From GCA-003244245 sp052390495 (GTDB taxonomy: Bacteria; Actinomycetota; Actinomycetes; Mycobacteriales; Pseudonocardiaceae), in contig JBQTGW010000240.1 of the NCBI GenBank assembly GCA_052390495.1, positions 43,846 to 107,845 of the forward strand: DNA of 64,000 bases, written 5' to 3'. The notes beneath the pieces are model-generated. The model ran no database searches. It was not told the origin of the DNA and saw only the letters and a program-made list of their open reading frames with translations. Shown one piece after another: positions 58,201-64,000 of the stretch (within the stretch, counting starts at the first letter, position 1; the number at the start of each line of letters is the position of its first letter). Position numbers and translations under genes: made by a program.

Positions 58201-59295
58201 TCACGATCCCACCCTGACCGGGTCGGTGCGCAGTCCGCTGGCGGCGTCGAAGAACCGCAGCCGCTCGCCTGCTACGGCGAACTCGTGGGTGTGCCCGGCG
58301 CTCAGCGGCGTCGCCACCGTGGCGGGCAGCCGCGCCACCACCCGGGTCTGCTCGCCGAGCCGGGTCACCGAGCCATAGACGTGCCGGTCTCCGGACAGGT
58401 ACTCGACGCGCTCGACCTCGAAGGGCACGGCGATCCGCTCACCCGAAACGTGCCCCGAGCCCTGCCCCGAGCCCTGCCCCGAAAAGTAATCAGCAGGCAG
58501 TAGGTGCTCCGGGCGGAAGCCGACGAGCACCCCGTCCCGGGGCACCAGGTTCATCGGCGGCGAGCCGATGAAGGTCGCGACGAAGGTGTCGGCGGGGTCG
58601 TCGTAGACCTCGGCCGGGGGGCCGAGCTGACGGACCCGGCCGCCGTCCATGACCGCGATCCGGTCGCCGAGCCCCATCGCCTCGGCCTGGTCGTGGGTGA
58701 CGTAGACAGTCGTGGTGCCGACCCGCTGCTGGAACTGCCGCAACTCATCACGCGCCGTCGCCCGCAGTTTGGCGTCCAAGTTGGATAGTGGCTCGTCGAG
58801 CAGGAACACCTGCGGGTCCCGCACCAGTGCCCTGGCCAGCGCCACCCGCTGTCGCTCACCACCGGAGAGCTGGCGCGGCCTGCGGTCGAGCAGGTGCGAG
58901 ATGCCGAACAGCTCGGCCGCCCACTGCGCCTTGCGCCGCTGCGCCGCCCGGTCCAGCCGCTGTCCCTGCTCGAATCGTTGGGCCTTGAGCGGGAAGACGA
59001 TGTTGCCCAGCACGGTCTTGTGCGGGTAGAGCGCGTAGCTCTGGAACACCATCGCGATCTTGCGGGCCCTCGGGGGCAGCCCATTGACCACCGAGCCACC
59101 GATCAGGACTTCGCCTGCGCTGGGCTGCTCGAGACCGGCGATGGTGCGCAGCAACGTGGTCTTGCCGCAGCCCGAAGGCCCGAGTAACACGAGGTACTCG
59201 CCCTCGCCGGTCGCGAGGTCGACGCCGTTGATGGCGTGCACCCGCCCCCGGTCGTAGGTCTTGTGCAGCCCCCGAACCTCGACCGCGACCGTCAC
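58201..59295 (-). CDS. ABC transporter ATPase, UgpC/MsmX/MalK family
   Basis: 364 residues from GTG 59295 (GGAGG upstream). Walker A LGPSGCGKTTLLRTIAG, Q-loop VFQSYALYPHKTV, signature RQLSGGERQRVALARAL, Walker B VFLLDEPLSNLDA and switch His VYVTHDQAEAM are all intact. The C-terminal about 120 residues form the OB-fold regulatory domain (VLVGFRPEHLLP), which carries a short GQGSGQGSG repeat. In actinomycetes MsiK-like ATPases are often shared, but here one is encoded with its own permeases, so it is likely dedicated. Confidence 0.93.
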   Translation of the reverse strand: MTVAVEVRGLHKTYDRGRVHAINGVDLATGEGEYLVLLGPSGCGKTTLLRTIAGLEQPSAGEVLIGGSVVNGLPPRARKIAMVFQSYALYPHKTVLGNIVFPLKAQRFEQGQRLDRAAQRRKAQWAAELFGISHLLDRRPRQLSGGERQRVALARALVRDPQVFLLDEPLSNLDAKLRATARDELRQFQQRVGTTTVYVTHDQAEAMGLGDRIAVMDGGRVRQLGPPAEVYDDPADTFVATFIGSPPMNLVPRDGVLVGFRPEHLLPADYFSGQGSGQGSGHVSGERIAVPFEVERVEYLSGDRHVYGSVTRLGEQTRVVARLPATVATPLSAGHTHEFAVAGERLRFFDAASGLRTDPVRVGS

Positions 59296-59315
59296 CCCGA
59301 CCTCCCCCTCCCGTT

Positions 59316-60746
59316 TCAGCCGCCGCCGACGAGGCCGCGTTGACGCCACTTGTCGAAGATCGGCCTGATCTCGGCCTCCGCGCTCGCGACGCTCTGTTCG
59401 GGGGTCATCTCACCACGGGCCGCTCGGGCGTACATATTCGGAACGATGAACTGGCTGAACACCTCGCCGACGGCCGGGCTGGCCGGGCCGGGGTGGCCGA
59501 TGTTGGTGGCCCACTCGGTGGCCCCCTGCAGCACCGCCAGCTTGTCCGGGGGGGTCGAGCCGAACGGGTCGTCGGCCAGCCAGCCGTCGAGTTGCGGCAC
59601 CAGCCCGCTCCAGGCAGGCAGGTCGTAGAGCTTGGAGTGGTAGGTCGCGGCCGCGAAATTGGCCGTGTAGTGCAGCAGGAACTCTTTCGCCGCGTCGGCG
59701 TTGCGGCTGAACTGGGGAACGATCCAGTTGTACATCACGTGTTGCGCGGCGATCGCGTCCGCGGGGCCGCGTAGCGCGGGCACGAAGAGCACGTCGTCAG
59801 CGACGTCGGGGTTCTGCTCCTGGGCGGTGCGGTAGGCCGAGATGGAGTTGAGGATGTAGGACATCTGCCCGGCGATGAGGCCCTGGTTGTTACTCGAGGG
59901 GTTCCAGGAGAACACCTCCGGGGTCATGGTGTCGCGGTAGAGCCGCTGCATGAACTCGACCGATGCGATGGTCTGCGGTGAGTTGAGCACGACCTGCTCA
60001 CCTTCGTTCTGGATCGCACCGCCGAACGACCACAGCAGCGACCGGGCCGCCATGTTCGAGTCGATCTCCTGCGACATGCCGACGCCCAACTGCACACCCT
60101 GGCTGCGCTTGATCTCGGCGCCGCCCTCGAGCAGCTCCTGCCAGGTCGATGGGCCGTCAGGCAGGCCGGCCGGCTCCCACAGGCTGCGGCGGTAGTTGCC
60201 GGGGTCGGGCACCCAGCCCGGTGCGTAGGCGTAGTACTTGCCGGTGGCGGGGTTGAGGCTGGACTTGCGGCACAGCTCGAGCTGGGTGCCGTAGCGGTTG
60301 TTCGCCTCCTGGGTGACGTCGGCGAGGTCGAGCACGCTCTGCTCGTACTGCGACAGCGTCGCTATGTACTGGATGAGGTCGTGGCCCTGCCCTGCCTGCA
60401 GCTCAGCGGCGATCCGGGCCGGCAGGTCGGTAGCGGCGGTGTGATCGACGGTGACGTCGACGCCCACCTGCTCGCCCCACTGCCTGGCGAAGTTGTCGAA
60501 CCACTGGGTGTCGTGACTCGGGACGAAGTGGCTCCACAGCAGGATGGACAGGCTGCCCGACAATGTGCTGGCGGGTTCGGTGAAGGTGGTGCTCGGCGCA
60601 GGCACCGAGGCCGGTGTTGCGCCGCCCGGCCCGCCGCCCGGCTCGCTCGCGCATCCTGCGGCTATCCCGAGTCCGGTCACCCCGAGTCCGGTGAGTCCGG
60701 CGGCCTGGAGGAAACGACGCCGGTTCCAGGGTCTGTGCATGGTCAT
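59316..60746 (-). CDS. Sugar-binding lipoprotein of the ABC importer
   Basis: 476 residues from ATG 60746, chosen for the GAGGAG spacing. The signal peptide has a twin-arginine-like RRRFLQAAGLTG and a lipobox GIAAGC, so the mature protein is lipid-anchored outside the membrane. LSILLWSHFVPSHDTQWFDN near the start and GHDLIQYIATLSQYEQSVLD are typical of family 1 (MalE-like) solute-binding proteins. First gene of the four-gene operon, 20 bp from the ATPase gene. No regulator or glycosidase is adjacent to hint at the sugar. Confidence 0.92.
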   Translation of the reverse strand: MTMHRPWNRRRFLQAAGLTGLGVTGLGIAAGCASEPGGGPGGATPASVPAPSTTFTEPASTLSGSLSILLWSHFVPSHDTQWFDNFARQWGEQVGVDVTVDHTAATDLPARIAAELQAGQGHDLIQYIATLSQYEQSVLDLADVTQEANNRYGTQLELCRKSSLNPATGKYYAYAPGWVPDPGNYRRSLWEPAGLPDGPSTWQELLEGGAEIKRSQGVQLGVGMSQEIDSNMAARSLLWSFGGAIQNEGEQVVLNSPQTIASVEFMQRLYRDTMTPEVFSWNPSSNNQGLIAGQMSYILNSISAYRTAQEQNPDVADDVLFVPALRGPADAIAAQHVMYNWIVPQFSRNADAAKEFLLHYTANFAAATYHSKLYDLPAWSGLVPQLDGWLADDPFGSTPPDKLAVLQGATEWATNIGHPGPASPAVGEVFSQFIVPNMYARAARGEMTPEQSVASAEAEIRPIFDKWRQRGLVGGG

Positions 60747-61025
60747 CTCACCCATCTCCTCGCTTGAGTCGGGCTGACGCTAACCGACCCGGTGAGACCA
60801 GCTTCCAGCTGGTGACGCCCCGATACTCCGGTGACACGCTGCCACGACTGCACCGCAACGTCACGCTATCGGGCGATATAGCGGCAAAATCTCCATTTGT
60901 GCCACCCAGAGGGTAAGCGTCCGGCTACGGTCTGCGCCAGGCGCCACCTCAAGGAGTACCGCCAAGAGGGGTACCGATGGTGCAGATGAGCAGGCCATGG
61001 GGTGCAGATGAGCAGGGGAGTACAG

Positions 61026-62789
61026 ATGGGTAGCCGCAGGCACAGCGCAGTGCTCGCCGCCGTAGCCGTGTTCGCTACCGGCGCGGTTCTCAGCACCACG
61101 CTCGCCACCACCGCGCTTGCCGAGCCAGAAGTCGGCGGCGTCGGATCCGGTACTGGAGTCCCTGGCCGCTACGCCGATCAGACGATCGAGTGGCGACCCT
61201 GTTTCCCCGACGGCCCGCCGCAGGGCCTGCCACCGGGCAGTGACAGGTTGGAGTGCGGCTCGTTCACCGCTCCGCAGGACTGGGTCAACCCGGATCGTGG
61301 GGACGTCACGATTGCGGTGACCCGGCTACCCGCGACCGACAGCGCCGCCCCCGACGCGCTGTTCACAAACCCTGGCGGGCCCGGCGCACCTGGCCGGTTC
61401 GTGCCACTGTTGTTCCTGCTCACTGACCGGCAACGAGTGCTGGAGAGCCAGGACATCTACGGTATCGACGTCCGAGGCACCGGCGGGTCCACCAACGCCG
61501 GCTGCGACGGCGGGTCGACCACCGGCGTCCTGCTGGATCCACGGGACCGTAGCCGGGAGCAGACCGACCTGATCCTGGATTCCGCCGCGTTGGCGGCGCG
61601 GTTCTGCCAGCACGGCACAGGTGGGCTCGGGCCGTTTGTGCGTACCGACCAGACCGTGGCGGACCTGGACCTGATGCGTCACCTGATCGGGCAAGAGAAG
61701 ATCAACTGGCTTGGCTACTCCGGGGGCACCTGGCTCGGCGCCTACTACGCGACCTACTTCCCGCAGCGGGTCGGCCGGTTTGTGCTGGACGCCAACACCG
61801 TGTTCACCGAGCCCTGGCAGGCCGTCGGCGACCTTCAGCCGCTGGGCTTCCAACGCCGCTACGAGCAGGACTTCCTCCCCTGGGCGGCGACCTACGACGC
61901 GATCTTCGGCCTCGGCTCGACTGCGACCGAAGTGAACCAGACCTACGAGGACGTACGCGCCGCATTGGCGGCCGAACCGCTGGAATTCGGCTTCGGGTTC
62001 GGCATCTACGCGGTTGACCTCGACGGGCTGATCATCGGGTCGATGTACTCCAAGTTCGCCTTCCAGTCGCTGGCCGAACTGATCGGGTTCATCCGCGATG
62101 AGGCCGCCAACCGCCCTGCCCCCGAGGAGCGCAGCCCGCTGGCGATGCGACAGGCCGAGCAGGTTCGCGTCAAGGTGCAGCGGATGCGTGACATCCGGGC
62201 ACACAGTGGTGGCCTTCAGCCGCTGGCCCCGGACTCTTTCAATGCCACATTTCTGCACATTCTGTGCAACGACACCCCCTGGCGGGGTGACCGGGAGTCA
62301 CTACGGGCCAGCTCGCAGGAGCAGGGCGAGGCGTACCCGCTGGTGGGGTGGGGAACGCTGTCCAATCCCTGCATCACGTGGCAGCGTCCGGGCGTCACAC
62401 TGCGGACACCGAACGGCCAGGGCGTGCCGCCGATCCTCATGGTGCAGAACGAGCGGGACCCCGCGACCCCCATCGAGGGTGCCCTGCGAGCCCGGGACGA
62501 CTTCGCCGGTGCCCGGCTGCTCACCGTGACCGAGGAGGGGGACCACACCACGTACTCCAGCGGCGACCCGAACGACTGTGTCAACGACGCGGTCGAGGAC
62601 TACCTGGTAGATGGTGTTGTGCCGGAGCGGGACACGTCCTGCCCGGGCAACCCCATTCCGCCGCCCATTCCCCTGCAACCTCCGGGGGACCTGCCCATCC
62701 TGCCGCTGCCACTCGCGCCCGGCGACATCACCGGGACGGCCCAGGAGCTCATCGCCGCCCTCACCGCGCTCGCCGGTCAGCCCCAGTAG
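61026..62789 (+). CDS. Secreted alpha/beta hydrolase, tripeptidyl aminopeptidase-like
   Basis: 587 residues from ATG 61026, with AGGGGAG 5 nt upstream. The signal peptide is SAVLAAVAVFATGAVLSTTL with cleavage after an ALA-type site. NPGGPGAPGRF provides the oxyanion region, IYGIDVRGTGGS follows, the nucleophile elbow is GYSGGTWLGAYYA (Ser in GYSGG), and the C-terminal TAP-like domain holds the Asp (NERDPATP) and His (EEGDHTTYSSG). Close to the SlpD/SlpE and Tap enzymes of Streptomyces that remove N-terminal tripeptides from secreted proteins. The C-terminus is Pro-rich. Confidence 0.92.
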   Translation: MGSRRHSAVLAAVAVFATGAVLSTTLATTALAEPEVGGVGSGTGVPGRYADQTIEWRPCFPDGPPQGLPPGSDRLECGSFTAPQDWVNPDRGDVTIAVTRLPATDSAAPDALFTNPGGPGAPGRFVPLLFLLTDRQRVLESQDIYGIDVRGTGGSTNAGCDGGSTTGVLLDPRDRSREQTDLILDSAALAARFCQHGTGGLGPFVRTDQTVADLDLMRHLIGQEKINWLGYSGGTWLGAYYATYFPQRVGRFVLDANTVFTEPWQAVGDLQPLGFQRRYEQDFLPWAATYDAIFGLGSTATEVNQTYEDVRAALAAEPLEFGFGFGIYAVDLDGLIIGSMYSKFAFQSLAELIGFIRDEAANRPAPEERSPLAMRQAEQVRVKVQRMRDIRAHSGGLQPLAPDSFNATFLHILCNDTPWRGDRESLRASSQEQGEAYPLVGWGTLSNPCITWQRPGVTLRTPNGQGVPPILMVQNERDPATPIEGALRARDDFAGARLLTVTEEGDHTTYSSGDPNDCVNDAVEDYLVDGVVPERDTSCPGNPIPPPIPLQPPGDLPILPLPLAPGDITGTAQELIAALTALAGQPQ

Positions 62790-62848
62790 AGCACTGCACC
62801 GAGCAGCTGATCTGGCACGGCGGATCGGACACTGCGTATCGTCACCAT

Positions 62849-63691
62849 GTGGCGATCTCACAGCGTCGCCTGCTCCGGGGTGCCATGTGCCCCGTCATTG
62901 TCGTACTCGCCCTGCTTGCAGGCTGTTCCCGAGGGATCGACGAGGTCTCGGCCGCAGGCGCCACGCCACCGCACCCTACGGCGGCCCCGCCCGGCGGCCC
63001 GACCCGCCCCGGCGACTGCGTGTCAGCCACCCGCCTCGAAGTGCTCGACTGCGCGCAGCCCCATGAGCTGGAGGCGTACCACTTCGCCCAGCTGCCCAGC
63101 GACTTCCCCGCTGCTTATCCCACCGCCGCCACCCTGCTGCCGCGGTTCGAGCCGCAGTGCCGTGCCCGGCTCGCCGAGTACGTGGGCAGCCCGGACGTCG
63201 ATGCCAGCCGGTTGCGCGAGTACGTCTATTGGCCTTCGCCCCAGGGTTGGAACGATGGCCAGCGCTGGGTGCTCTGTGCAGTGGGGGAGATCGGACCGCA
63301 GGATCAGCCGCTGCTGCGCACCGGCACGCTCCGCGGAGCCCTGCGCGACGGACTGGGTCAGTTCCAGGCATGCTCGAAGGATCCGCCATCGGTCGCCACC
63401 CTGCGCGTCGTGCCCTGCTCCGAACCGCATCGCGGCGAGGCGGTACCCGGGGGCGTCCTGGTGCTCGGCGCCCCGAGCGAACCCCCGGTCACCGCGGAAC
63501 GCGCCAACGCAGCTGCCGACCCATTCTGCCGTCGCGCCGCCGACGCTTTCCTCGGCGGCTCTGGCACTCGGCCCGGGGTGCGCTACTCCTGGCGTTACCC
63601 GCTCCCCGAGTCCTGGCCCAACGGCTATACCGCCGTCATCTGCTACCTCGAAACCGATGCACCGGTGAGGGGGTCGCTTCGCGACCCGTGA
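62849..63691 (+). CDS. Septum formation family lipoprotein
   Basis: 280 residues from GTG 62849. The signal peptide ends in a lipobox, LALLAGCS, so it is an outer-surface lipoprotein. Two related halves follow, each with conserved Cys and His: GDCVSATRLEVLDCAQPHEL and, later, VATLRVVPCSEPHRGEAVPG, as in the actinobacterial septum-formation domain (PF13845). Its molecular role is not known. A short perfect hairpin (GGGTCGC-TTC-GCGACCC, 63671-63687) lies in the last codons. Confidence 0.85.
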   Translation: MAISQRRLLRGAMCPVIVVLALLAGCSRGIDEVSAAGATPPHPTAAPPGGPTRPGDCVSATRLEVLDCAQPHELEAYHFAQLPSDFPAAYPTAATLLPRFEPQCRARLAEYVGSPDVDASRLREYVYWPSPQGWNDGQRWVLCAVGEIGPQDQPLLRTGTLRGALRDGLGQFQACSKDPPSVATLRVVPCSEPHRGEAVPGGVLVLGAPSEPPVTAERANAAADPFCRRAADAFLGGSGTRPGVRYSWRYPLPESWPNGYTAVICYLETDAPVRGSLRDP

Positions 63692-63725
63692 GTGGCGTTG
63701 AGTGCTATGACGCTTAACGCCACTC
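63684..63725. repeat. Hairpin sharing an arm with the repeat at 1.87 kb
   Basis: GAGTGGCGTT (63690-63699) and AACGCCACTC (63716-63725) are exact complements with a 16-nt loop. ACCCGTGAGTGGCG at 63684-63697 is identical to the first 14 bases of the inverted repeat at 1870. It overlaps the stop codon of the septum-formation gene and may act as its terminator. Confidence 0.65.
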
Positions 63726-63934
63726 GCAGACTGTAAATGGCAATGACACGGCCGTGGGTCGCATCATCGGCGATGTGGCATTCATGCAGCTATGCGATCA
63801 GTGTTTCTGTGCCACCGTTGAGGACGAGGAATGTGACGAGAGCACCGCGCGGACACGTCACACCACCGTTACGCCCTATTAAGAAGAAATAATTAATCTG
63901 GACTCCTGCGTCTATTTCCTATATAATTGACGCC

Positions 63935-64000
63935 ATGGGGGACATGGATGGACGAAAATTGACCGCGGCTCAGCAGGAAGAGCATCGGAAGCAGGCGGCG
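63935..64000 (+). CDS. Start of a probable IS630-type transposase (cut by the window edge)
   Basis: 22 codons from ATG 63935 (MGDMDGRKLTAAQQEEHRKQ and two Ala). The DGRKL...Q...R..A pattern resembles the N-terminal helix-turn-helix of IS630-family transposases. There is no clear ribosome-binding site. The 243 bp to the left (63692-63934) hold no gene and turn AT-rich towards 63880-63930, where an IS end may lie. Tentative because the gene leaves the window. Confidence 0.4.
   Translation, partial: MGDMDGRKLTAAQQEEHRKQAA

Overview
The window is high-GC DNA with actinobacterial gene families throughout: a DUF3046 gene behind a LexA-type box, many XRE/TPR regulators, a SAV2177-type methyltransferase, a purine nucleoside phosphorylase next to a pmmB-type mutase, a septum-formation lipoprotein and a type I PKS. 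Together they suggest a filamentous actinomycete, probably a member of the Pseudonocardiaceae. The family level is an inference from gene content. No rRNA or tRNA gene and no CRISPR array was seen.

Layout. 0-13.4 kb is mostly housekeeping: a recA-side SOS box, DUF3046, an MFS exporter, a leucine/valine dehydrogenase, a frameshifted XRE regulator, a SAM methyltransferase, an acyl-CoA mutase large subunit, then an overlapping purine-salvage/sugar-phosphate/THUMP-like/flavodoxin run, and a divergent DUF4188-TetR pair. 13.4-16.6 kb is a tight four-gene minus-strand operon (membrane-anchored alpha/alpha-toroid protein, EEP-type hydrolase, cupin-like protein, NUDIX hydrolase) with no function I recognise. 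16.7-21.6 kb is a worn region: a dead IS66 element with recognisable terminal inverted repeats that cuts an XRE gene, duplicated gene fragments and an intact XRE-TPR regulator.

21.7-28.9 kb is the most unusual part. It is a visibly lower-GC block of nine co-oriented genes that mostly overlap or abut, and several have archaeal or eukaryotic-like relatives: an ASCH-domain protein; a PD-(D/E)xK nuclease fused to a PriS-type archaeo-eukaryotic primase; a BpsA-like branched-polyamine synthase or methyltransferase-fold protein; a fusion of an ITPase/RdgB-like NTP pyrophosphatase with QueA; an archaeal-type adenylate kinase; an L7Ae/L30e-like protein; an AdoMet decarboxylase-like protein that lacks the usual His; a nucleoside diphosphate kinase; and a kinase-fold protein. 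It ends against a frameshifted methyltransferase that lacks its N-terminus. The gene set combines nucleotide handling, SAM-derived aminopropyl/ribosyl chemistry, RNA binding and nucleic-acid synthesis or cleavage. I know of no named system with this composition and regard it as the best candidate for an undescribed system.

29.9-38.9 kb returns to chromosomal genes: a conserved actinobacterial protein, adenosine deaminase (the pair separated by a striking nested inverted repeat), a coiled-coil protein, a D,D-carboxypeptidase, a large secreted beta-helix/DNRLRE protein, and remnants of a lasso-B2-like and a GNAT gene. 39-51.5 kb is a compact polyketide locus: 14-TM exporter, type II thioesterase, a single-module highly reducing PKS with C-methyltransferase (KS-AT-DH-MT-ER-KR-ACP) and an ABC exporter. 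51.5-56.2 kb is decayed DNA with gene remnants, short repeats, a suspicious poly-G tract and XRE regulators. 56.2-60.8 kb is a carbohydrate ABC importer operon, followed by a secreted tripeptidyl-aminopeptidase-like hydrolase, a septum-formation lipoprotein and the first codons of a probable IS630-type transposase at the right edge.
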